Shown here: positions 1-6,243 of the stretch, one piece after another
How the letters are laid out: every line of letters begins with the position of its first letter
How positions within the stretch are numbered: the first letter of the stretch is position 1
Assembly: GCA_027038235.1 (NCBI GenBank)
Contig: JALVXV010000157.1
Location: 1 to 10,876 of the forward strand
Direction: 5' to 3'
Source of the DNA: Campylobacterales bacterium
GTDB lineage: Bacteria > Campylobacterota > Campylobacteria > Campylobacterales > JALSKU01
Length of the DNA stretch: 10,876 nt
Notes under the pieces: model-generated
The model's input: the letters and a program-made list of their open reading frames with translations, nothing else
The model's database searches: none
What the model was told of the DNA's origin: nothing
Translations under genes and position numbers: made by a program

Positions 1-1392
1 TTTTAAATCTACTTTCAAAGGAGGCTCGGTAAAAATAGTATTATTTTCATAGTGAACTCTTGGCTCATTTATAGCATCTTGAAGGGGAAGTTTAAACTCA
101 ATATAATTTAGTATCGTTTGTAAAAGTGCACTTCTTATGCGATTACTTCCAGCACTTCCTAGCATCAAAAGCATTTTACCATCTTTAAATACTCCTGTTG
201 GAGCCATCATTGAGGGCAATCTAATACCACTTTGCCATTTAAAAAATCCATGAGGATTTAAATCCTCCTCTCCTAACATATTATTTAGCATGATACCAGT
301 ATGAGGGAGTATATGACCACTTCCCTCTCCATTTGTTGTAGTAGTTGATGCTGCATTACCAAAGCTATCTATGATACTAATATGAGTAGTATTGCCCCAT
401 AAGTTTATCCTCTTTTTAAAAGAGTTTTTAAAGCTATCTAAGAGTTTATCATTTTTTAAAATATCTCTTAAGTTATTTGTATGTAAAAATTCATTGATAT
501 ACTCTTTTCTAAAATCCCCTGTAATATTTTGAGCTTCTACTAACTCCTCTATATACTTTTGACTTCTTAAACCTCCTAATTTTTCATCTTGGAGTAAAAG
601 TAGGCTAAAAGCTATGAGTATTCCACCGCTTGAAGGAGGAGGATTGGTATATATATCATACTCTTTATATCTAAAGCTAAGAGGGTCTTTTTTGATAACT
701 TTATAATTTTTTAAAATCTCTTTATCTAAAAGACCATTATGCTCTTTGCAAAATTTTTCTAAATTGTTAGCTATCTCGCCCTCATAAAATAAATCTGCTC
801 CTGCTTTTGCAAACTCCTTTAAAAAATTTGCATACTCATAATTTTTAAAAAGTTGTTTTTCATCTATTAGATTTCCATCTTTAGTATATATATCTCTTGA
901 ACTCTTTGTAGAGGTAAATATAGGGGTTAAAAGCTTTAAAAAATCAGCCTGTATCTTTGAGATGTAAACTCCCTCACTTGCATATCTAAAGGCTGGTTCT
1001 ATCAGTTCATCCATAGGCAAAGAGCAAAGCTCCTTATATATCTGCCAAATTCCTTTGACTACTCCCGGAACTGCGATAGCACCACACCCTATATGAAACT
1101 CTTGAACAGTTGTGCCAAAGTCCACATCTATAGGAAAAAATTCAGGCTCTTCTATGCTTTTTGGAGGCACATCTACAAAAAAGTCATACATCATAGGCTT
1201 AGCACCAGCTTTTGCACTCAGCATAAAGCCTCCACCTGCTAAACTTGTCAAAATAGGTTCACAAAGTGGAGCTGCCAATAGACAAGCTACCATAGCATCA
1301 TAGGCATTGCCACCCTTTTTAAGTATCTCTTCTCCAGCTTTTGCAGTATTTATATCTCCTGCACTTATAGTACCTAATAACTTTTTATTCAT
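1..1392 (-). CDS. ggt: Gamma-glutamyltransferase family protein, C-terminus cut by window edge
   Basis: Ntn-hydrolase of the gamma-glutamyltranspeptidase family, which cleaves or transfers gamma-glutamyl groups. The frame is open for 464 codons from an ATG at 1392 to the left edge with no stop, so the last roughly 50-70 residues are missing. Seen: the KKGGNAYDA motif near residues 25-32, AGGGFM at 52-57, a PPPSSGG segment before the cleavage site, the autocleavage motif NTTHISIID with the predicted nucleophile at Thr335, and small-subunit motifs GIMLNN and GSAGSNRIRSALLQ. There is no signal peptide, unlike the periplasmic E. coli enzyme, so a cytoplasmic site is inferred. The Arg that binds the glutamyl carboxylate in classical enzymes (DFRExAP) is replaced: here the sequence is DFFVDVP (residues 70-76). 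The start overlaps the upstream ligase stop as ATGA, implying translational coupling. Family assignment is secure; substrate is not. Confidence 0.93.
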   Translation of the reverse strand, partial: MNKKLLGTISAGDINTAKAGEEILKKGGNAYDAMVACLLAAPLCEPILTSLAGGGFMLSAKAGAKPMMYDFFVDVPPKSIEEPEFFPIDVDFGTTVQEFHIGCGAIAVPGVVKGIWQIYKELCSLPMDELIEPAFRYASEGVYISKIQADFLKLLTPIFTSTKSSRDIYTKDGNLIDEKQLFKNYEYANFLKEFAKAGADLFYEGEIANNLEKFCKEHNGLLDKEILKNYKVIKKDPLSFRYKEYDIYTNPPPSSGGILIAFSLLLLQDEKLGGLRSQKYIEELVEAQNITGDFRKEYINEFLHTNNLRDILKNDKLLDSFKNSFKKRINLWGNTTHISIIDSFGNAASTTTTNGEGSGHILPHTGIMLNNMLGEEDLNPHGFFKWQSGIRLPSMMAPTGVFKDGKMLLMLGSAGSNRIRSALLQTILNYIEFKLPLQDAINEPRVHYENNTIFTEPPLKVDLK

Positions 1393-2474
1393 AGTAGTGC
1401 TAACCTCTCTACCTCTTTAAAATCTTTTGTCTTATTATAAATTTCAATTTGTCTAAATGCCAACTCCTCTTTATTTGCTAACTCTTTTAGCTTCACTATA
1501 TCATCTTCAGTTTTTAGCTTTGTAAATATACCCTCTTTTTCCATGCGATTTACTAGATCTAAAAAGTGCTCTTTTATAGTAGTAACTATATCATTATTTT
1601 GAAAAACTCCATCCAATCCATGTCTTAGTGCATTCCATCTATTTTGTAAAAGTATTTGATGGGGTATCCTTTTTAACTCTTGATTTTGTGAAAAAAGTGA
1701 TAGAGCTTGAAAAAGCACAACCAAAAGTCTAAGCCTTTCAAAATCATTACTAGCATCACATATCCTAATCTCTAATGTCCCAAATTTTGGACTAATTCTT
1801 AGATCCCACCATATATCTTTTGCACTATTTATAGTCCCAGCATTTTGCATCTTTTCATATAACTCTTTCATCTTTGTAAAGTTTTCAAAGTAGCTAGACT
1901 GTCCTGCTCTTGGAAGTTGTTCAAAGATTTTTGCTCTATAAGATAAAAGCTTAGCATCTTCACCATTAAAAAATGGGGAGTTGGAACTAAGAGCTAAAAA
2001 GATAGGTAAAAACTCCAAAGAGAAGTTGTATGCCCTAATAGCCTCGACACTTGAAGGCAAAGCTACATGTATATGAAAGCCACATATATGAAACCTTGAA
2101 AGTAGTATTCCATACTCCTTTGCAAAAGCATCATATCTCTTTTCATTTACATATTCTAGTGGCTCTACTTTATATGAGTGAGAGCCAGATGTTGCTATGC
2201 AGAGACCATCATCTTTTATCACATTTTTAAGATAAGCTATCTGCTCTTTAAGCTCATTTATTACTCCAAAAGATGTCTGACAAACAGGAGTAACAAACTC
2301 CACCATGCACTCAAGGAACTCTTGATGTATTTTTTCTTTATATTCAGGCTCAAATCTCTCTCTTATCTTAGAAGAGTAATTTTTTAGCTCCAAAGTATCT
2401 CTATCTTGTAACCTTGCCTCCAACTCCGCTCCTACCGTATAGCCTTTATAACCTCTCCAAGATTTAAAATACAT
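1389..2474 (-). CDS. Glutamate-cysteine ligase, GCS2/YbdK carboxylate-amine ligase type
   Basis: ATP-dependent ligase joining the gamma-carboxyl of glutamate to an amine, classically cysteine; YbdK-type members have weak or uncertain cysteine ligase activity. Seen in 361 residues: TVGAELE at 13-19, CGFHIHVA at 131-138, NSPFFNG at 165-171, WWDLRISPKFGTLEIRICD at 222-240, and NRWNALRHGLDG at 278-289, in the order and spacing of the family. Length is normal. The start is taken as the ATG at 2474 because AGGAG lies 6 bases upstream; a TTG one codon earlier would sit only 3 bases from it. It heads a two-gene unit with the gamma-glutamyltransferase gene (4-base overlap), so both probably act on the same gamma-glutamyl compound. 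No gshB-like glutathione synthetase lies in the window. Exact amine substrate unknown. Confidence 0.9.
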   Translation of the reverse strand: MYFKSWRGYKGYTVGAELEARLQDRDTLELKNYSSKIRERFEPEYKEKIHQEFLECMVEFVTPVCQTSFGVINELKEQIAYLKNVIKDDGLCIATSGSHSYKVEPLEYVNEKRYDAFAKEYGILLSRFHICGFHIHVALPSSVEAIRAYNFSLEFLPIFLALSSNSPFFNGEDAKLLSYRAKIFEQLPRAGQSSYFENFTKMKELYEKMQNAGTINSAKDIWWDLRISPKFGTLEIRICDASNDFERLRLLVVLFQALSLFSQNQELKRIPHQILLQNRWNALRHGLDGVFQNNDIVTTIKEHFLDLVNRMEKEGIFTKLKTEDDIVKLKELANKEELAFRQIEIYNKTKDFKEVERLALL

Positions 2475-2480
2475 CAAAAA

Positions 2481-2485
2481 CTCCT
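2481..2485 (-). promoter_or_regulatory. Shine-Dalgarno of the GCS2-type ligase
   Basis: AGGAG on the minus strand, 6 bases before the ATG at 2474. It is too close (3 bases) to the alternative TTG at 2477, and so decides the start. Confidence 0.75.
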
Positions 2486-2504
2486 AAAAATTTACTACTA
2501 CATT

Positions 2505-2513
2505 ATTATAGCA
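2505..2513 (-). promoter_or_regulatory. Probable promoter -10 for the ligase/ggt unit
   Basis: Minus strand reads TGCTATAAT, a perfect TATAAT with the TGn extension, about 30 bases before the ligase ATG. No convincing -35 is present, as is usual for Campylobacterota housekeeping promoters. Confidence 0.6.
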
Positions 2514-2530
2514 TAGATTGTAGGGTATCT

Positions 2531-2550
2531 CTAATAATATAACTTATTAG
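2531..2550. promoter_or_regulatory. Palindrome between divergent promoters, possible operator
   Basis: CTAATAA (2531-2537), six bases, then TTATTAG (2544-2550): a perfect 7-bp inverted repeat lying between the two divergent -10 boxes. The position suits an operator controlling both sides, but short AT-only palindromes arise easily here. Confidence 0.3.
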
Positions 2551-2559
2551 TTGAAAATA

Positions 2560-2568
2560 TGGTATAAT
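2560..2568 (+). promoter_or_regulatory. Probable promoter -10 for the GAPDH-family gene
   Basis: TGGTATAAT is an extended -10. Transcription would start near 2575, downstream of the TTG at 2573, which supports translation from the ATG at 2603 instead. Confidence 0.6.
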
Positions 2569-2602
2569 CCGCTTGAAATATCAACAAGGTGGCAAGAGTA
2601 AC

Positions 2603-3541
2603 ATGATAAGAGTTGGGATAAATGGTTTTGGAAGAATCGGTCGTATTTTAGCTAGAGAGATACTAAAAAACCCTCACTTTCAACTTATAGAGGTCAATGA
2701 TATATATGATACTAAAATGATGGAGTATCTTTTAAATCAAGATAGCTCTTATGGTAACTTTAAAACCAATACAACTTTTAAAATGACAAACTGCAATGAT
2801 ATAAAAAAGCTTATGTGGGATAATGTTGATATAGTTTTTGAGTGTAGCGGAGTTTATCATAAGAGAGAAGAACTTATTTGGCATATAAAAAATGGTGCAA
2901 AAAAGGTTATACTCTCAGCCTATTCAAAAGAGTTGCCTACCTATATATTTGGTGTAAATGAAAACAAATATAGAGGTGAAGATATAGTATCAAATTCAAG
3001 TTGTACAGCAAACTGTACTGTTCCTATTTTTAGCATTATTGATAAATATCTAGGCATTGATAGTGCTATAATAACTACTATCCATAGCTACACAACAGAT
3101 CAAAATCTACTTGATAATAAAAACAAAGATATAAGAAGAGCAAGATCAGCAACTACCAATATCATCCCCCTCTCAAGCAATGTAGCAAATGCAACAATTG
3201 AGTTTTTGCCCCATTTAAGAGGAAAAATTACCGCACAAAGTATAAGAGTACCTGTTACAAATGGAGTACTAATCGATACAAATATAAAGCTTAGCAAAAA
3301 AACTTCGCTTACAGAAATAAAAAAAATAATTCATACTCATACCAATCCTAAAATCTCATACATTTCAAACGATAGCTTTGTCTCATCAGATATAAAAAAA
3401 ATGCCATATTCAAATATAATTGATGAAGAGTTGATAAAATTAAGCAAAGAAGATCTTTTAAAACTTATGCTATGGCAGGATAATGAGTATGGATATGTAA
3501 GTAGGCTTTTAGATTTGGCGGGAATAGTTATTAGTTATTAG
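2603..3541 (+). CDS. Divergent glyceraldehyde-3-phosphate dehydrogenase family protein
   Basis: NAD-dependent aldehyde dehydrogenase of the GAPDH fold; oxidises a phosphorylated aldehyde if active. Seen in 312 residues: Rossmann motif GFGRIG (8-13), VND with Asp33 (the NAD-type adenine-ribose ligand), catalytic Cys134 in SNSSCTANC, His161 in TIHSYTTDQN, Arg215 in RVP, and DNEYGY near 293-298. Start is the ATG giving the canonical MIRVGINGFGRIGR; a purine-rich AAGAG lies just upstream. It is odd in two ways. It is shorter than the usual 330 or so residues, with about 15 residues missing from the N-terminal domain between the YLL and DIVFECSG segments. The phosphate-site motif TSTGAA is replaced by LSSNVA (190-195). 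It stands alone, not beside pgk or tpiA, so it is probably a paralogue of the glycolytic enzyme; an Epd-like or other role is possible. Residues 308-312 and the stop are encoded by the downstream heptamer array. Confidence 0.85.
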   Translation: MIRVGINGFGRIGRILAREILKNPHFQLIEVNDIYDTKMMEYLLNQDSSYGNFKTNTTFKMTNCNDIKKLMWDNVDIVFECSGVYHKREELIWHIKNGAKKVILSAYSKELPTYIFGVNENKYRGEDIVSNSSCTANCTVPIFSIIDKYLGIDSAIITTIHSYTTDQNLLDNKNKDIRRARSATTNIIPLSSNVANATIEFLPHLRGKITAQSIRVPVTNGVLIDTNIKLSKKTSLTEIKKIIHTHTNPKISYISNDSFVSSDIKKMPYSNIIDEELIKLSKEDLLKLMLWQDNEYGYVSRLLDLAGIVISY

Positions 3542-3619
3542 TTATTAGTTATTAGTTATTAGTTATTAGTTATTAGTTATTAGTTATTAGTTATTAGTTA
3601 TTAGTTATTAGTTATTAGT
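3525..3619 (+). repeat. Heptanucleotide tandem repeat (AGTTATT)n, 13.6 copies
   Basis: A perfect 95-bp array of period 7 without a single interruption, starting inside the last codons of the GAPDH-family gene and ending about 60 bp before bioD. Because 7 and 3 share no factor, every plus-strand reading frame repeats with period 21 and meets one TAG per 21 bases (L-L-V-I-S-Y-stop). Every minus-strand frame also has stops, so the array cannot be translated through. Perfect short repeats of this length are prone to slipped-strand copy-number change. It has no spacers, so it is not a CRISPR array. Confidence 0.97.
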
Positions 3620-3635
3620 GAATGGAATCTTGTGC

Positions 3636-3664
3636 TGAGTTAAAGGCACTTGGCTCTTAGCTCA
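3636..3664 (+). other. Imperfect stem-loop upstream of bioD
   Basis: TGAGTTAA (3636-3643) can pair with TTAGCTCA (3657-3664) over 8 bp with one G-U pair and a 13-base loop. It lies between the heptamer array and the bioD ribosome binding site. No T-run follows, so it is not a classical terminator; leader structure is possible. Confidence 0.35.
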
Positions 3665-3676
3665 ATCCGAAGGATT
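3664..3676 (+). promoter_or_regulatory. bioD Shine-Dalgarno inside a small hairpin
   Basis: AAGGA (3670-3674) lies 6 bases before the bioD ATG. The surrounding AATCC-GAA-GGATT can form a 5-bp stem with a 3-base loop that would mask it. The stem is short, so any effect would be weak. Confidence 0.4.
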
Positions 3677-3680
3677 TTAA

Positions 3681-4334
3681 ATGAAGAGTTTTTTTATTAG
3701 TGCTACTAATACAAATGTAGGTAAAACTTATACTACTTTGATGCTTATGGAGTTTTTTGCTAAAAAAGGTTATAAAGTTGGAGCTTTTAAGCCTATTGAA
3801 ACAGGTGTTTTAGATAGAGTTGAAGATGGGGAAAAGCTTTTAAATAAGGCTAAAGAGTTAAATCCTGATTTTCAAGATATTACAATAGAAGATATAGTTC
3901 CTATCACTTTTACCCTTCCTGCTGCTCCATTTGTAGCAAAAAAAGATCAAAAAATCGACTATAAGAAAATTGATTTTGCTTTTGAAAAACTTAAAAAAAA
4001 GTGTGATGTGCTTTTTATAGAGGGTGCAGGAGGACTTATGGTACCTATAGATGAAAGATATTTCATGGCTGATTTTGCTAAATATTTTGATGCAATAACC
4101 CTATTGGTCAGTCATGGCAAATTAGGATGTATAAATGACACACACTTATCTTTAAACTTTTTAAAGCAAAAAAAATTACCTCACCTTTGGTGTGTCAATC
4201 TAAAAGATAGTGATAAAAACAGCTTTTTAAAAATAACATTTCCTTATTATAGATATTATTTTCAAAATCCTATGATTTTACCTATGGATATTGAAACACT
4301 ATATACTAAAATGATCAATTTTATCCAACATTAA
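3681..4334 (+). CDS. bioD: ATP-dependent dethiobiotin synthetase
   Basis: Carboxylates and cyclises 7,8-diaminopelargonate to dethiobiotin with ATP and CO2, the next-to-last step of biotin synthesis; cytosolic homodimer in known members. Seen in 217 residues, close to the usual length: P-loop NTNVGKT (10-16), the KPIETG substrate loop (37-42, with the conserved Lys37), EGAGGLMVP (114-122) holding the conserved acidic residue, and SHGKLGCIN (144-152) matching the RSGLGTIN segment of the family. The ATG has AAGGA at a good distance. Other biotin genes are not adjacent, as is common when the pathway is scattered. Its product feeds acetyl-CoA carboxylase, whose alpha subunit is encoded further along this window. 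Upstream DNA is the heptamer array and small hairpins; no clear -10 box was found, so it may be read through from the GAPDH-family gene. Confidence 0.95.
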   Translation: MKSFFISATNTNVGKTYTTLMLMEFFAKKGYKVGAFKPIETGVLDRVEDGEKLLNKAKELNPDFQDITIEDIVPITFTLPAAPFVAKKDQKIDYKKIDFAFEKLKKKCDVLFIEGAGGLMVPIDERYFMADFAKYFDAITLLVSHGKLGCINDTHLSLNFLKQKKLPHLWCVNLKDSDKNSFLKITFPYYRYYFQNPMILPMDIETLYTKMINFIQH

Positions 4335-4357
4335 TCATATTTTTAGCAAAATTAATC

Positions 4358-4363
4358 TATAAT
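4358..4363 (+). promoter_or_regulatory. Probable -10 of the petABC operon
   Basis: A perfect TATAAT 67 bases before the petA ATG, in the only gap ahead of the operon. A second possible -10 (TATTAT, 4387-4392) lies in the palindrome just downstream, so the true start needs mapping. Confidence 0.5.
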
Positions 4364-4377
4364 CTTGCAACTGTCTT

Positions 4378-4405
4378 TTTTGTAAATATTATATTATTTA
4401 CAAAA
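4378..4405. promoter_or_regulatory. 28-bp palindrome before petA, candidate operator
   Basis: TTTTGTAAATA (4378-4388) and its exact reverse complement TATTTACAAAA (4395-4405) flank six bases. It lies in the petA promoter or leader. The two-fold symmetry suits a dimeric regulator, but it does not match the FNR (TTGAT-N4-ATCAA) pattern and no regulator can be named. A weak hairpin ending bioD transcripts is the alternative, though it is made almost wholly of A-T pairs and so would be poor as a terminator. Confidence 0.45.
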
Positions 4406-4430
4406 GATAATCTTTAAAGGAAGGAAGAAA

Positions 4431-4952
4431 ATGGCTATAGAAAAAAGCAGAAGAGATTTTCTCGGACTTGCATTTGGTAGTGTAGCAGCAGTAGGTGGCA
4501 TTTTAGCTCTTGGTGCTATGAAAGCCACTTGGGATCCGTTGCCAAGTGTTATGGCTGCAGGTTTTACTACGGTAGATCTATCCAAGATAAAACCGGGAGA
4601 GTTTAAGACATTTGTTTGGAGAGGTAAACCCATCTTTGTATTTAGAAAAGATGGTACAGACTTTAAAAAGTGTGATACTAGAGATACAAAGTTGGGAGAA
4701 AAAGATTTTTTAGTTGTTGTGGGACTTTGTACTCATCTTGGGTGTATTCCTGATTGGATACCTGAGAAAAAGATGTTTCTTTGTGCATGTCATGGAGGAG
4801 AGTATGATGCATGTGCTGTAAATACTTTTGGACCACCTCCAAGACCACTTGATATTCCTCCATACAAGATCACAGGTACTAAGATGGTGCTAGGTGAGCA
4901 AGGAGAACAAAACAAGGCTCTAATAGCCAAAAACCCTACAAATAAAGTATAA
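4431..4952 (+). CDS. petA: Ubiquinol/menaquinol-cytochrome c reductase, Rieske iron-sulfur subunit
   Basis: Takes the first electron from quinol at the Qo site of the bc1 complex and passes it to the cytochrome c subunit. Seen in 173 residues: twin-arginine signal SRRDFL (6-11) followed by a hydrophobic segment to about residue 30 that should stay as the membrane anchor; Rieske box 1 CTHLGC (100-105) and box 2 CACHGGEYD (118-126). Predicted 2Fe-2S ligands are Cys100, His102, Cys118 and His121, with disulfide Cys105-Cys120. The Ser of the usual CHGSxYD, which hydrogen-bonds the cluster, is Gly123 here, while Tyr125 is kept; a lower redox potential is inferred, fitting menaquinol. First gene of petABC, with GGAAGGA-type ribosome binding sequence; petB starts 10 bases after its stop. 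Confidence 0.97.
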   Translation: MAIEKSRRDFLGLAFGSVAAVGGILALGAMKATWDPLPSVMAAGFTTVDLSKIKPGEFKTFVWRGKPIFVFRKDGTDFKKCDTRDTKLGEKDFLVVVGLCTHLGCIPDWIPEKKMFLCACHGGEYDACAVNTFGPPPRPLDIPPYKITGTKMVLGEQGEQNKALIAKNPTNKV

Positions 4953-4962
4953 GGGAGAAGAG

Positions 4963-6243
4963 ATGGCAGAAATAAGAAAAGCCGAAGGTTTAGTTGATTG
5001 GCTAGACCAAAGATTGGCTATAAAAACACTAAATAAAGTACTAGCTACAGAGTACTGGGTACCAAAAAATATTAACTTTTTATGGGCGATGGGTGTCATT
5101 TTGATGACAATGTTTGGGATGCTTTTTATCTCAGGACTATTTTTACTAATGTATTATAAGCCTGATGTAAACTTAGCATTTGATAGTGTAAACCATACTA
5201 TTATGCAAGAGGTTTACTATGGATGGCTCTGGAGACACATGCATGCAGTTGCTGCTTCAGTTGTTTTTCTTGTTATCTATATCCACATGTTTGTAGCAAT
5301 TTATTATGGCTCATACAAAAGAGGTAGAGAGATGATATGGATAAGCGGTATGCTACTTTTTATGCTCTTTTCAGCAGCTGGATTTAGCGGATATATGCTT
5401 CCTTGGGGACAGATGAGTTACTGGGCAGCACAAGTTATTACCAATATTTTTGGTGCTATACCTTTTATAGGGCCTGACTTGGTTGTATGGATAAGAGGTA
5501 ACTTCTTTGTTTCAGATCCTACATTGACAAGATTTTTTATGCTCCATGTGTTACTCTTGCCTATAGTTATTATGGCAACTATAGGTCTTCACTTTTACTC
5601 ACTTAGAATCCCTCATGTAAATAATGAAGAGGGTGAACATTTTGATTTTGAAGAGGAGGCTAAAAAATATAAAGAGGGTAAGAAAAAAGAGTCAAAAGTT
5701 ATACCTTTTTGGCCTGTATTTATAAGCAAAGATCTTTTTGTAGTTGGTATATTTTTGATATTTTATTTCTACCTAGTAGGCTTTCACTATGAATTTGCAA
5801 TGGATCCAATTAACTTTGATCCTGCAAATTATATGAAAACACCAACTCACATATATCCTGAGTGGTACTTTTTATGGAGTTACGAGATACTTAGAGGATT
5901 TTTCTTCCCAATAGCTGGAATAAGTCCGTTCAATCTTGGACTTATGGGTTTTGCTATAGCAAATGGAGTATTTTTGATACTTCCATGGTTAGATAGAAGT
6001 CCTGTTGTTGCTCCTGCTCACAAAAGAGGAGCTTTTAAGATATGGTTTTGGTTAATGCTTATAGATATGGTTGGTCTTACAATATTTGGTAAAGTTCCAC
6101 CAAATCATGTCTATTTTATAGGAGATACAGATATTACACCTTGGTTTGGTTTTACCTTTACTATCGGATTTTTTATACTCCTGTTTATCGCATTGCCACT
6201 TATAACAATGAAAGAGAAAAGAAGAGCAGGAGGTGCTAGATGA
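4963..6243 (+). CDS. petB: Cytochrome b subunit of the bc1 complex
   Basis: Membrane subunit holding both b haems and the quinol oxidation and reduction sites. At 426 residues it is the full-length (unsplit) form. Seen: haem ligand pairs His94 (RHMHA) with His195, and His108 (IYIHMF) with His210; conserved Gly-rich helix FSGYMLPWGQMSYWA (141-155); and the Qo motif PEWY (299-302). Several long hydrophobic helices are evident. A very charged loop (about 221-245, rich in E and K) follows the fourth helix. The second ligand pair is separated by 14 residues (first pair: 13), the spacing usual for b6f-type and Gram-positive proteins rather than mitochondrial-type ones. Its ribosome binding site AAGGGAG lies just after the petA stop, and its own stop overlaps petC, so the three genes form a tight operon. 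Confidence 0.97.
   Translation: MAEIRKAEGLVDWLDQRLAIKTLNKVLATEYWVPKNINFLWAMGVILMTMFGMLFISGLFLLMYYKPDVNLAFDSVNHTIMQEVYYGWLWRHMHAVAASVVFLVIYIHMFVAIYYGSYKRGREMIWISGMLLFMLFSAAGFSGYMLPWGQMSYWAAQVITNIFGAIPFIGPDLVVWIRGNFFVSDPTLTRFFMLHVLLLPIVIMATIGLHFYSLRIPHVNNEEGEHFDFEEEAKKYKEGKKKESKVIPFWPVFISKDLFVVGIFLIFYFYLVGFHYEFAMDPINFDPANYMKTPTHIYPEWYFLWSYEILRGFFFPIAGISPFNLGLMGFAIANGVFLILPWLDRSPVVAPAHKRGAFKIWFWLMLIDMVGLTIFGKVPPNHVYFIGDTDITPWFGFTFTIGFFILLFIALPLITMKEKRRAGGAR
6228..6234 (+). promoter_or_regulatory. Strong Shine-Dalgarno of petC inside petB
   Basis: AGGAGGT lies 5 bases before the petC ATG, within the last petB codons. It supports the ATGA overlap as the true start. Confidence 0.8.

Noticed and set aside
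1112..1303. 63-codon plus-strand ORF inside the ggt gene
   Set aside because: Lies wholly antisense to a well-supported coding frame and shows no family motif.
2573..2602. TTG start giving a 10-residue longer GAPDH-family protein
   Set aside because: The TTG lies within the promoter, before the expected transcription start, and the canonical N-terminus begins at the ATG at 2603.
3100..3297. 65-codon minus-strand hydrophobic ORF inside the GAPDH-family gene
   Set aside because: Antisense to conserved catalytic-domain codons, with no support as a gene.
3525..3619. CRISPR array
   Set aside because: The units are 7 bp and directly abutting, with no spacers and no cas gene in the window.
4335..4360. 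Rho-independent terminator just after bioD
   Set aside because: Only A/T-rich sequence without a GC-bearing stem; the palindrome further on is nearly pure A-T and better seen as a possible operator.
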